Assembly: GCF_049650445.1 (NCBI RefSeq)
Contig: NZ_JBASAD010000016.1
Coordinates: forward strand, 62,001 to 126,000
Direction: 5' to 3'
DNA length: 64,000 nt
DNA from: Castellaniella sp049650445
Lineage (GTDB): Bacteria; Pseudomonadota; Gammaproteobacteria; Burkholderiales; Burkholderiaceae_B
The notes under the pieces were generated by a model. It did not search any database and was not told the DNA's origin. It saw nothing but the letters and a program-made list of their open reading frames with translations. Made by a program: the position numbers and the translations under genes. Shown here one piece after another: positions 33,265 to 41,935 of the stretch; within the stretch, counting starts at the first letter, position 1, and every line of letters starts with the position of its first letter.

Positions 33265-34387
33265 GGCGGGCCTCGAAATCCTTCAGGAAACCGATCAGCG
33301 CCTGCACCCCTTCCAGAGGCATGGCGTTGTACAGGGAAGCCCGCATGCCGCCCACGGCCTTGTGGCCCTTCAGGGCCAGCAGTCCGGCGGCCTCGGATTC
33401 AGCCAGGAAGGCGGCGTTCAGCGATTCGTCACGCAGGAAGAACGGTATGTTCATGCGCGAACGACAGGCCGGCGCAATGCGATTTTCGTACAGGTCGGAG
33501 CCGTCCAGGTAGTCATACAGGGCGCGCGACTTGGCGTCGCTGGCGGCGTCCATCGCCGCCACCCCACCCTGGCGCAGCAGCCACTTGAAGACCAGGCCCG
33601 CCACATAGATGGCGTAGGTCGGCGGTGTATTGAACATGGACTGGGCGCCGGCCACGTTGGCGTAGTCGAATACCGAGGGGCAATGCGGCAGCGCGTGACC
33701 CATCAGGTCCTTGCGCACGAAGGTCAGCGTCACGCCGGCCGGGCCGGCGTTCTTCTGCGCCCCGGCATAGACCATGCCCAGCCCCGAGAAATCGATGGGC
33801 CGGGTCAGGATGTTGGACGACATGTCGGCCACCAGCGGCACGTCGGGCGCCCCCAGGGCGGCCATGTCGGGCATGACGGCCTGCTCGACCCCGCCGATGG
33901 TTTCGTTGGCGCACAGGTGCAGATAGGCCGCATCGCGGCGGACCCGCCATTCGGCCGGGTCCGGCAGCCAGCACCAGGGGCCGAAACGATGGCCGCCGAT
34001 GACGGTTTCGGACTCAGCCGTGGCGGCGACGGCGATGTCACCGTAGCGCGCGGCTTCTTTGAAGGACTTGCCCGCCCAATGACCGCTGAGGACATAGTCC
34101 GCCCGCCCCAGGCCGGCGCGACCGATCAGGTTCATCGGCACGATGGCGTTCTGCGCCGAAGCGCCGCCCTGCATGAACAGCACCTCGAAGTCGTCCGGCA
34201 CGGCCAGCAGCGTGCGCAGGTCGGCCTCGGCCTCGTCACGGATGCGGCTGTAGTGCTTGCCGCGATGACTCATTTCCATGACCGAGGTGCCGCTGCCATT
34301 CCAGTCGCACATCTCGGCGGCGGCCTGCTGCAGGACTTCGAGCGGCAGGGTGGAAGGCCCTGCGGCAAAATTCCAGGGACGGCTCAT
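33254..34387 (-). CDS. serC: Phosphoserine aminotransferase
   Basis: Transaminates 3-phosphohydroxypyruvate in serine synthesis and the analogous step of the DXP-dependent vitamin B6 pathway. The 377 residues start with the family N-terminus FAAGPSTLPLEVLQQA and contain MSHRGKHY, FMQGGASAQNA, DMSSNIL and the PLP Lys in GMVYAGAQKNAGPAG (near 205). Its ATG overlaps the gyrA stop by 4 bp and its end overlaps pheA by 11 bp. Confidence 0.97.
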   Translation of the reverse strand: MSRPWNFAAGPSTLPLEVLQQAAAEMCDWNGSGTSVMEMSHRGKHYSRIRDEAEADLRTLLAVPDDFEVLFMQGGASAQNAIVPMNLIGRAGLGRADYVLSGHWAGKSFKEAARYGDIAVAATAESETVIGGHRFGPWCWLPDPAEWRVRRDAAYLHLCANETIGGVEQAVMPDMAALGAPDVPLVADMSSNILTRPIDFSGLGMVYAGAQKNAGPAGVTLTFVRKDLMGHALPHCPSVFDYANVAGAQSMFNTPPTYAIYVAGLVFKWLLRQGGVAAMDAASDAKSRALYDYLDGSDLYENRIAPACRSRMNIPFFLRDESLNAAFLAESEAAGLLALKGHKAVGGMRASLYNAMPLEGVQALIGFLKDFEARHGG

Positions 34388-37071
34388 GCCTGATCCTCGT
34401 CAGTGTTCGATGCGTCCGGTGCGTCGGCCGCAGGACTGTCAGCGGCCGGCGCGGCGCCGCCCTCCGGTGATTCCGTACCGGCTTCGGCCTCGTCCTCGTC
34501 GGCATCGCTTTCGGCCACGCGGCGCACGCCGGACAGCAGGCTGCCCTCGTCCACATTGATCAGCGTGACCCCCTGGGTGGCGCGGCCCATCTCGCGGATC
34601 TCGGAGACCCGCGTGCGCACCAGCACCCCGCCGTTGGTGATCAGCATGATTTCGTCTTCGGGCCGCACCAGCACGGCACTGACGACCCTGCCGTTGCGCG
34701 CCGAGGTCTGGATGGCGATCATGCCCTTGGTACCGCGCCCGTGGCGCGTGTATTCGACGATGGAGGTGCGCTTGCCATAGCCGTTTTCGGTGGCCGTCAG
34801 CACGCTCTGGGTTTCGTCTTCCGCCACCAGCAGGGCGATCACGCTCTGACCGTCTTCCAGCGACATGCCGCGCACGCCGCGCGCCGTGCGGCCCATCGGG
34901 CGCACGTCGTTCTCGTCGAAGCGCACGGCCTTGCCTGCGTCCGAGAACAGCATCACGTCGTGCAGGCCATCGGTCAGTTCGGCGCCGATCAGGAAGTCGC
35001 CGTCATCCAGGCCGACGGCAATGATGCCGGCTTTGCGGGGATTGGAGAAATCCGACAGCGGGGTCTTCTTGACCGTCCCGCGCGAAGTCGCCATGAACAC
35101 GTAGTGATCGTCGCTGAACGCCTTGACCGACAGCACCACCGTGATGGTCTCGCCGTCGACCAGCGGGAACATATTGACGATCGGCCGGCCGCGCGAGTTG
35201 CGCGAGCCCTGCGGCACTTCCCAGACCTTGAGCCAGTAGACACGACCCCGGTCGGAGAAACACAGCAGGTAATCGTGCGTATTGGCGATGAAGAGCTGGT
35301 CGATCCAGTCGTCTTCCTTGGTGGCGGCGGCCTGCTTGCCGCGCCCGCCCCGTTTTTGCGAGCGGTATTCGGACAGCGGCTGGCTCTTGATGTAACCGCT
35401 GCGCGACAGCGTCACCACCATGTCCATCGGCGTGATCAGGTCTTCGGTTTCCAGTTCCGTGGCGTTGTATTCGATTTCCGCACGGCGCCGATCGTTGTTG
35501 GCGTTGGAAAATTCGGCGCGGATCGCCTGCAATTCGTCGCTAATGATCGCGGTCACCCGTTCCGGACGGGCCAGGATGTCCAGCAGATCGGCGATGGTGT
35601 CCATGATCTCGCGATATTCGCCGACGATCTTGTCCTGCTCCAGGCCGGTCAGGCGCTGAAGGCGCATGTTCAGGATTTCCTGGGCCTGGACTTCGGACAG
35701 CCGGTACTGGCCGTCGGCCTGCAGGCCGAAATGCGCGTCCAGGCCATCCGGACGGTAGGCTGCGCGACCGCCAGAGGCGATGTTGGAGTCGGCACGGTCC
35801 AGCATTTCGCGCACCAGGGACGAATCCCAACTGCGATCCATCAAGGCCTGGCGTGCCACCGGCGGGGTGGGCGCGGCCTTGATGATGGCGATGAAGTCGT
35901 CGATGTTGGCCAGGGCCACCGCCAGGCCTTCCAGCACGTGGCCGCGCTCGCGGGCCTTGCGCAACTGGAAGATGGTGCGACGGGTGACGACCTCGCGGCG
36001 GTGCTGCAGGAAATACTGCACCATCTGCTTCAGGTTCAGCAGGCGTGGCTGGCCATCGACCAGCGCCACCATGTTCATGCCGAAGGTTTCCTGAAGCTGC
36101 GTATTCTTATAGAGGTTGTTCAGAACGACCTCGGGGACCTCGCCGCGCTTGAGCTCGATGACCAGACGCATGCCGTCCTTGTCCGATTCGTCGCGGATGT
36201 CGGAAATGCCCTCGATCTTCTTTTCGTTGACCAGTTCGGCGATGCGTTCCTGCAGGGACTTCTTGTTGACCTGATAGGGAATGGCATCGACGACGATGGC
36301 CTGGCGGTGGCCGCGCTCCATGTCCTCGAAGTGGACCTTGGCTCGCATGATCACCCGCCCGCGCCCGGTGCGATAGCCTTCGCGCACACCGGCCATGCCA
36401 TAGATGATGCCGCCGGTGGGGAAATCCGGCGCGGGGATGCGTTCGATCAGTTCATCGATGGTGCAGTCGGGATTGCGCAGACAGTACAGGCAGCCCTCGA
36501 CGACCTCGGACAGATTGTGCGGGGGAATGTTGGTCGCCATGCCCACTGCGATCCCGGCGCTGCCGTTGACCAGCAGGTTGGGCAGGCGCGAGGGCAGCAG
36601 CAGGGGTTCCTGTTCGCTGCCGTCGTAGTTGGGACCGAAGTCCACGGTTTCCTGGTCGATGTCGGCCAGCAGTTCGTGGGCGATCTTCGACAGGCGGACT
36701 TCGGTGTAACGCATGGCTGCCGCGTTATCGCCGTCGATCGAACCAAAGTTGCCCTGGCCATCGACCAACATATAGCGCAGCGAGAAATCCTGGGCCATTC
36801 GCACGATGGTGTCGTACACCGCCGAATCACCGTGCGGGTGATATTTACCGATCACGTCCCCGACGATACGCGCGGACTTCTTATAAGCGCGGTTCCAGTC
36901 GTTGTTCAGTTCGTGCATGGCGAACAAGACCCGCCGGTGCACGGGCTTGAGCCCGTCGCGCACGTCCGGCAGGGCGCGCCCCACGATCACGCTCATTGCG
37001 TAATCCAGGTAGCTGCGCCGCATTTCGTCTTCGAGCGAAATGGGCAGTGTCTCTTTGGCGAAAGAATCCAT
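34384..37071 (-). CDS. gyrA: DNA gyrase subunit A
   Basis: Breakage-reunion subunit of gyrase. The 895 residues start MDSFAKETLPISLEDEMRRSYLDYAMSVIVGRALPD (positions given separately: catalytic Tyr in AAMRYTEVRL, near 122). The quinolone region reads HPHGDSAVYDTIVRMAQ, with the sensitive-type Ser and Asp. The C-terminal beta-pinwheel has the GyrA box (KRGGRGK), which marks gyrase rather than ParC, and an acidic Ala-rich tail. The longer upstream frame is rejected; the DSFAKET start matches other GyrAs. Confidence 0.97.
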   Translation of the reverse strand: MDSFAKETLPISLEDEMRRSYLDYAMSVIVGRALPDVRDGLKPVHRRVLFAMHELNNDWNRAYKKSARIVGDVIGKYHPHGDSAVYDTIVRMAQDFSLRYMLVDGQGNFGSIDGDNAAAMRYTEVRLSKIAHELLADIDQETVDFGPNYDGSEQEPLLLPSRLPNLLVNGSAGIAVGMATNIPPHNLSEVVEGCLYCLRNPDCTIDELIERIPAPDFPTGGIIYGMAGVREGYRTGRGRVIMRAKVHFEDMERGHRQAIVVDAIPYQVNKKSLQERIAELVNEKKIEGISDIRDESDKDGMRLVIELKRGEVPEVVLNNLYKNTQLQETFGMNMVALVDGQPRLLNLKQMVQYFLQHRREVVTRRTIFQLRKARERGHVLEGLAVALANIDDFIAIIKAAPTPPVARQALMDRSWDSSLVREMLDRADSNIASGGRAAYRPDGLDAHFGLQADGQYRLSEVQAQEILNMRLQRLTGLEQDKIVGEYREIMDTIADLLDILARPERVTAIISDELQAIRAEFSNANNDRRRAEIEYNATELETEDLITPMDMVVTLSRSGYIKSQPLSEYRSQKRGGRGKQAAATKEDDWIDQLFIANTHDYLLCFSDRGRVYWLKVWEVPQGSRNSRGRPIVNMFPLVDGETITVVLSVKAFSDDHYVFMATSRGTVKKTPLSDFSNPRKAGIIAVGLDDGDFLIGAELTDGLHDVMLFSDAGKAVRFDENDVRPMGRTARGVRGMSLEDGQSVIALLVAEDETQSVLTATENGYGKRTSIVEYTRHGRGTKGMIAIQTSARNGRVVSAVLVRPEDEIMLITNGGVLVRTRVSEIREMGRATQGVTLINVDEGSLLSGVRRVAESDADEDEAEAGTESPEGGAAPAADSPAADAPDASNTDEDQA

Positions 37072-37218
37072 GGCGTATCCGAAAAACTTGCAGGCTTGAA
37101 TGACTGGACCGGATGGCGCCAGAAACGACGGATCGCGCATCGCGCGCTCCGGGCCAGTCGCGCACGCCCGACTGACCTGGAGGATGACCCGTTGACCCGG
37201 CACCCTGGCCAATCAGGG

Positions 37219-37227
37219 ATTCTATCA
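37219..37227 (-). promoter_or_regulatory. Candidate extended -10 promoter for gyrA
   Basis: TGATAGAAT on the minus strand, about 148 bp before the gyrA ATG, fits an extended -10. The 469-bp gap between gyrA and ompA otherwise shows no gene. Confidence 0.5.
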
Positions 37228-37457
37228 TTCGCCCCAGGGCTCCGGCCGGACGACCCAAGGGATCACGCCGGCCCCCGCAACCCGCGTTCGCCTCACCCGA
37301 TGTTGCGAAAAGCCTACACCCAACCCCATCCATTCACGTAAATAGCCCCCAGAGGGCACACGAAAAGATTTGTGCTTAACCCGGCGGGGGAAATGCCTTA
37401 AGATTTCGCCTAACACGCATGAAACCCAGCGCAACTCAGAGCACTCCAACTCTACAT

Positions 37458-37466
37458 TGCTATACT
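37458..37466 (+). promoter_or_regulatory. Candidate extended -10 promoter for ompA
   Basis: TGCTATACT, 74 bp before the ompA ATG, fits an extended -10. No convincing -35 lies 17 bp upstream. Confidence 0.55.
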
Positions 37467-37540
37467 GGTAGCGTTCTTTCGATATGCGGCGGGGGTTCGC
37501 TGCGGTCACTTTCAAGCATCATGCTCAAACGAGGAGAAAC

Positions 37541-38107
37541 ATGAACAAACCCTCCAAAATCGCTATTGGACTTGCCATCGCAGCCATGTCCGCCGTCGGT
37601 ACTGCCTCGGCTTCCGACAACTGGACCGGTGTTGACGGTACCGTCTGGAAGAACGTCAGCGGCGAATGCTGGCGCGATGCGTTCTGGACGCCGGCCACCG
37701 CCGCCACCGCCTGCGGCAAGCCCGTCGCCGAAGCACCTGTCGTCGCCCCGACCGCCAGCAAGGTCGTCCTGAACGCCGACACCTTCTTCGATTTCGACAA
37801 GGCCACCCTGAAGCCCGAAGGCAAGCAGGTCCTGGATCAAGTCGCCCAGCAAGCTGGTTCGGTCAACCTGGAAACGGTCATCGCCACCGGCCACACCGAC
37901 TCCATCGGTACCGAAGCCTACAACCAGAAGCTGTCTGAACGCCGCGCCAACACGGTCAAGCAATACCTGATCAGCAAGGGCGTGCCTGCCGACCGTATCT
38001 ACGCCGAAGGCAAGGGCGAACTGCAACCCGTCGCGTCCAACAAGACCCGCGAAGGCCGTGCGCAGAACCGCCGCGTGGAAATCGAAATCGTCGGTACCCG
38101 CAAGTAA
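37541..38107 (+). CDS. ompA: OmpA-family outer membrane protein
   Basis: A 188-residue exported protein: signal peptide (SKIAIGLAIAAMSAVGTASA), a short N-terminal region with two Cys (about 45 and 60) and a C-terminal OmpA/peptidoglycan-binding domain (FFDFDKATLKPEGKQVLDQ, TGHTDSIGTEAYNQKLSERRA, GKGELQPVASNKTREGRAQNRRVEI). It lacks the eight-stranded barrel of E. coli OmpA and corresponds to the small OmpA seen in Bordetella relatives. GAGGAG precedes the ATG by five bases. It is followed by a hairpin and by ubiG. Confidence 0.93.
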   Translation: MNKPSKIAIGLAIAAMSAVGTASASDNWTGVDGTVWKNVSGECWRDAFWTPATAATACGKPVAEAPVVAPTASKVVLNADTFFDFDKATLKPEGKQVLDQVAQQAGSVNLETVIATGHTDSIGTEAYNQKLSERRANTVKQYLISKGVPADRIYAEGKGELQPVASNKTREGRAQNRRVEIEIVGTRK

Positions 38108-38153
38108 TTCTGCTGGCCGCACGACGCCGCCGCGCCTCGCGCGCGACGGCTAC

Positions 38154-38183
38154 AATAGGGCTCCGTTTCGACGGAGCCCTATT
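38154..38183. terminator. Hairpin after ompA, weak terminator or attenuator
   Basis: An 11-bp stem (AATAGGGCTCC and its complement) with an 8-base loop lies between ompA and ubiG. No T-run follows on the plus strand, so it may reduce rather than stop transcription or stabilise the ompA mRNA end. Confidence 0.55.
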
Positions 38184-38208
38184 CATTTCCGGACACTGGA
38201 GCCGCCCC

Positions 38209-38916
38209 ATGCACGCAGCCAACGCCGACCCGGCGGAACTCGATAAATTCAGTGCCTTCGCCTCCAGTTGGTGGGACCCCCAGGGCGAACTGAAAACCCT
38301 GCACGACATCAACCCCCTGCGCCTGGACTGGATCCGCACCCAGGCCGGTACGCTGAACGGTCTGCGCACGCTGGACGTCGGTTGCGGCGGCGGCCTGCTG
38401 GCCGAGGCCATGGCGGCCGAAGGCGCCCAGGTCACGGGCATCGATCTGGCCAAGCAGGCTCTGCAAATCGCGCGCCTGCACGGCCACGAATCAGGCGTCC
38501 AGGTCCAGTATGAATGCGTCAGCGCCGAAGACTACGCGCAACAGCAGGCCGGCCAGTTCGATCTCGTCACCTGCATGGAACTGCTGGAACACGTGCCTGA
38601 CCCGGCTTCGGTCGTGGCCGCCTGCGCCCGGCTGGTCCGCCCGGGCGGACTGGTGTGTTTTTCCACCCTGAACCGCAATCCGAAATCCTTTCTGCTAGCC
38701 ATCGTGGCGGCTGAATACGTGATGCGGATGGTGCCCCGGGGCACGCACAGCTACGAACAATTCATCACCCCCAGCGAACTGGCGGCCGCCGCGCGCGGCG
38801 CGGGGCTGGAAGTCACCCGCCTGTCCGGCATGGGCTACCACCCTCTGACCCAACGCTACAGCCTGACGCCGGATACGGGGGTCAACTACCTGATGGCCAC
38901 GCGCCGACCGGCATGA
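38209..38916 (+). CDS. ubiG: Ubiquinone biosynthesis O-methyltransferase
   Basis: SAM-dependent methyltransferase for both O-methylations of ubiquinone synthesis. The 235 residues have the UbiG opening (DPAELDKFSAFASSWWDPQGELKTLHDINPLR-type), SAM motif I LDVGCGGGLLAEAMA (about 53-67), GIDLAKQAL and CMELLEHVPDP. GGAG lies upstream of the ATG. It overlaps gph by 4 bp, the usual ompA-ubiG-gph order of this group. Confidence 0.96.
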   Translation: MHAANADPAELDKFSAFASSWWDPQGELKTLHDINPLRLDWIRTQAGTLNGLRTLDVGCGGGLLAEAMAAEGAQVTGIDLAKQALQIARLHGHESGVQVQYECVSAEDYAQQQAGQFDLVTCMELLEHVPDPASVVAACARLVRPGGLVCFSTLNRNPKSFLLAIVAAEYVMRMVPRGTHSYEQFITPSELAAAARGAGLEVTRLSGMGYHPLTQRYSLTPDTGVNYLMATRRPA

Positions 38917-39599
38917 CCATGACACACCCTCTCGTCCTGTTTGATTTCGACGGCACCCTGGCCGACACCGCACCGGATCTGGCGGCCGCCGCCAACCGCC
39001 AGCGCGGCTACCAGGGCCTGCCCCCCCTGCCCTACGAGGCCTTGCGCCCGTACGCCTCGCACGGCGCGCGCGGCCTGCTCAAGGCCGCTCTGGACCTGGA
39101 CGCCGGGACCGAGGCCTACGAACCCGTCCGGCAGCAATTCCTGCGTGACTACGCCGAGAACATGCTGGTGCATACCCGCTTGTTTCCCGGCATCCCGGCA
39201 CTGCTGGACCGACTGGGCGACCAGGCCTGCGGCTGGGGCATCGTGACCAACAAGGTCGAAGCGCTGGCCCTGCCCATCGTGCGCCACCTGGGCCTGCAAG
39301 ACCGCTGTCTGGTGACGGTGGGCGGCGACACCACCCCCCATACCAAGCCACACCCGGAACCGCTGCTGCACGCCGCACGCCAGGCCGGGTTCGCGCCCGG
39401 GGACTGCATCTACATTGGCGACGACGAACGCGACGTGGTGGCCGGCCGGGCGGCCGGCATGGCCACCGTGGCCGCCGCCTACGGCTATTGCTCGGACGAC
39501 CCGGCCCGCTGGGGCGCCGACGCCATCGCCAACGCCCCCGAGGATCTCTGGCCCATCATCGAGCGCTGGGCTGCGGGAGACCTGAACCGGCGGCCGTGA
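38913..39599 (+). CDS. gph: Phosphoglycolate phosphatase
   Basis: HAD-superfamily phosphatase removing 2-phosphoglycolate, for example from DNA repair. The 228 residues show motif I LFDFDGTLADTAPDL (nucleophile and acid Asp), motif II (VTNKVEAL), motif III Lys (HTKPHPEP) and motif IV IGDDERDVVAG. Other HAD phosphatases of similar substrate range cannot be excluded, but the ubiG-gph linkage supports Gph. The 3' end overlaps convergent sstT by 44 bp. Confidence 0.92.
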   Translation: MTMTHPLVLFDFDGTLADTAPDLAAAANRQRGYQGLPPLPYEALRPYASHGARGLLKAALDLDAGTEAYEPVRQQFLRDYAENMLVHTRLFPGIPALLDRLGDQACGWGIVTNKVEALALPIVRHLGLQDRCLVTVGGDTTPHTKPHPEPLLHAARQAGFAPGDCIYIGDDERDVVAGRAAGMATVAAAYGYCSDDPARWGADAIANAPEDLWPIIERWAAGDLNRRP

Positions 39600-40788
39600 A
39601 CAGCACGTCGGTCGAGGAATTCAAGGCCGTCTCGGCGGAATCCTGCAGCACGCCGATGATGAAACCCACCCCGACGACCTGCATCGCCAGGTCGTTGGAA
39701 ATGCCGAACAGGCTGCAGGCCACCGGAATCAGCAGCAGCGACCCGCCGGCTACGCCGGACGCGCCGCAGGCGCAAACCGCCGCCACGATGCTGAGCAGCA
39801 ATGCCGTGGGCAAGTCCACAGCCACCCCCAGGGTATTGACCGCCGCCAGCGTCAGCACCGTGATGGTGATGGCCGCGCCAGCCATATTGATGGTGGCCCC
39901 CAGGGGAATCGACACGGAATAGGTGTCCTCCTCCAGACCCAGCTTCTGGCACAGGGCCATGTTGACCGGGATGTTCGCCGCCGAACTGCGCGTGAAGAAA
40001 GCGGTGACGCCGGATTCGCGCAGGCAGGTGAAGACCAGGGGATAGGGGTTGATCCGCAGCCGCAGGAACACGATCAGCGGATTGACCACCAGCGCCACGA
40101 ACAGCATGCAGCCCAGCAGCACCGCCAGCAGGCGGGCATAGTCCATCAGCGCGCCGAAGCCGGTCTCGGCCATGGTCGAGGCAACCAGGCCAAAGATCCC
40201 GATCGGCGCCGTACGGATGACCACTTTGACGATATAGGACAAGCCCACCGACAGATCCGCCATGACGTTTTTGGTGGATGCATTGGCATGGCGCAGCGCG
40301 ACCCCCAGGCCGATGGCCCAGGCCAGGATGCCGATATAGTTGGCTTCGACCAGGGCATGCACCGGATTGTCCACCACGCTCAGCAGCAGATTGCGCAGGA
40401 CTTCGATCACGCCGCTGGGGGGGCTGAGTGCAGCCTCGCCCAGTTGCAGGCGGATGTTCAGGGGAAACAGGAAACTGGCGGCCACCGCCACCACGGCGGC
40501 CGCGAAGGTGCCGATCAGGTACAGGACCAGGATGGGCCCCAGCCGCGCCTGAGCGCCTTGCTGGTGGTTGGCGATCGAGGCCGCCACCAGCACGAAGACC
40601 AGAATCGGGGCGATGGACTTCAGCGCCGTGACGAACAAGTTGCCCAGCAGGCCGACCGCCTGGGCCGCGTCCGGCGAAACGAGCGCCAGCACCACACCGG
40701 CGATCAGGCCGATCAGGATCTGCGTCACCAGGCTGCCATTACTGACGAACTGGAGCAAGGGCGTGGGTTTCGGGGCGTGAGGCGTCAT
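39556..40788 (-). CDS. sstT: Sodium/serine-threonine symporter
   Basis: Na+-coupled serine/threonine importer of the dicarboxylate/amino acid:cation symporter family. The 410 residues align along their length with E. coli SstT: GSLVTQILIGLIAGVVLA, SIANHQQG, FFTRSSAANIPVNMALC, SIPLGATINMAGAAITITV and GFIIGVLQDSAETALNSSTDVLFTAA. About eight transmembrane helices plus re-entrant loops are expected. It converges on gph; a run of T lies just before its start. Confidence 0.95.
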   Translation of the reverse strand: MTPHAPKPTPLLQFVSNGSLVTQILIGLIAGVVLALVSPDAAQAVGLLGNLFVTALKSIAPILVFVLVAASIANHQQGAQARLGPILVLYLIGTFAAAVVAVAASFLFPLNIRLQLGEAALSPPSGVIEVLRNLLLSVVDNPVHALVEANYIGILAWAIGLGVALRHANASTKNVMADLSVGLSYIVKVVIRTAPIGIFGLVASTMAETGFGALMDYARLLAVLLGCMLFVALVVNPLIVFLRLRINPYPLVFTCLRESGVTAFFTRSSAANIPVNMALCQKLGLEEDTYSVSIPLGATINMAGAAITITVLTLAAVNTLGVAVDLPTALLLSIVAAVCACGASGVAGGSLLLIPVACSLFGISNDLAMQVVGVGFIIGVLQDSAETALNSSTDVLFTAAGSGLPQPSAR

Positions 40789-40867
40789 CGGGGTGCTCTG
40801 TGAAAAAAAATCGGCGCCATTCTAGCACCGGAGGATCGGCGGCCCGGCGAGCCGATACAATAAAACC

Positions 40868-40881
40868 TTGTCGCGCGACAA
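40868..40881. promoter_or_regulatory. Perfect palindrome in the ddh leader
   Basis: TTGTCGCGCGACAA, a perfect 14-bp palindrome, lies just after a TACAAT (40856-40861) that could be the ddh -10. This position suits an operator; no regulator can be named. Confidence 0.45.
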
Positions 40882-40944
40882 ATCCTGCCCTTCTGTGGGC
40901 CACCCGGCGCGGCACGCCCACCTCACGCTCTCCGAAGGAATTCC

Positions 40945-41934
40945 ATGGCTTCACACACGATCCGCGTCGGCATCGCCGGCTACGGCAATCTGGGACGCGG
41001 CGCCCTGGCCGCCCTGGCCCGCTGCCCCGACATGCGCCTGGCCGGGGTCTTCACGCGCCGCGACCCGGCCTCGCTGCGCCTGCCTGATGCGTCGGTACCG
41101 GTATTTTCCCTGGACGACGCCCAGGCGCACCGCGACGCCATCGACGTCATGATTCTGTGCGGCGGCTCCAAGGACGATCTGCCCGCCCAAGGCCCCGAAC
41201 TGGCCCAATGGTTCACGACGGTGGACAGTTACGATACCCACGCCCGGATCCCCCAGTATTTCGAGGCCGTCGACGCCGCCGCCCGCGCGCACGACACGCT
41301 GTCCATCATCGCAGTGGGCTGGGACCCGGGCCTGTTCTCCATCAACCGCCTGATGGGCGAAGCCATCCTGCCGGACGGTGCCACCTACACCTTCTGGGGC
41401 AAGGGCCTGAGCCAGGGGCATTCGGACGCGATCCGGCGCGTGCCGGGCGTGCGCGCCGGGGTGCAATACACGATCCCGATCCCGGCGGCGGTCGAGCGTG
41501 TCCGCTCGGGAGAACAGCCGGCGCTCTCGACCCGCGAAAAGCACCAGCGCGAATGCCACGTGGTGCTGGAGCCGGGCGCCGACGCCCGCCAGGTCGAACG
41601 GGCCATCGTCACCATGCCGGATTATTTCGCGGACTACGACACCACGGTGCACTTCATCGACGAGGACACCCTGGTCCGCGAACACGCCGGCATGCCGCAT
41701 GGCGGCTTCGTGATCCGCAGCGGCCAGACAGGCGCCGCCGAGCATCAGGCGATGGAATTTTCCCTGAAGCTCGACAGCAACCCGTCGTTCACGTCCAGCG
41801 TGCTGGTCGCCTACGCACGCGCCGCCTGGCGGATGAAGTCCGCCGGAGAAACCGGTGCCCGCACCGTGTTCGACGTAGCCCCCGGCCTGCTGTCGCCCCA
41901 GTCTCCCGAGGCCCTGCGCAAGGCACTGCTGTAA
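40945..41934 (+). CDS. ddh: meso-Diaminopimelate D-dehydrogenase
   Basis: NADP-dependent enzyme that makes meso-diaminopimelate from tetrahydrodipicolinate, ammonia and NADPH in one step, bypassing the DapC/D/E/F route to lysine and peptidoglycan. The 329 residues open with a Rossmann motif (IRVGIAGYGNLGRGALAAL) and contain CGGSKDDLPAQGPELAQWF, VDSYDTHARIP, VGWDPGLFSINRLMGEA and WGKGLSQGHSDAIRRVPGV, all family signatures. GAAGGAATTCC precedes the ATG. It converges on the aldo/keto reductase with one base between stops. Confidence 0.95.
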   Translation: MASHTIRVGIAGYGNLGRGALAALARCPDMRLAGVFTRRDPASLRLPDASVPVFSLDDAQAHRDAIDVMILCGGSKDDLPAQGPELAQWFTTVDSYDTHARIPQYFEAVDAAARAHDTLSIIAVGWDPGLFSINRLMGEAILPDGATYTFWGKGLSQGHSDAIRRVPGVRAGVQYTIPIPAAVERVRSGEQPALSTREKHQRECHVVLEPGADARQVERAIVTMPDYFADYDTTVHFIDEDTLVREHAGMPHGGFVIRSGQTGAAEHQAMEFSLKLDSNPSFTSSVLVAYARAAWRMKSAGETGARTVFDVAPGLLSPQSPEALRKALL

Positions 41935-41935
41935 A

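Noticed and set aside
36769..36850. Quinolone-resistance changes in gyrA
   Set aside because: The region reads HPHGDSAVYDTIVRMAQ, with the sensitive-type Ser and Asp.
34741..37341. An 866-codon open frame antisense to gyrA
   Set aside because: It mirrors gyrA, is rich in Gln, His and Val and shows no family motif.
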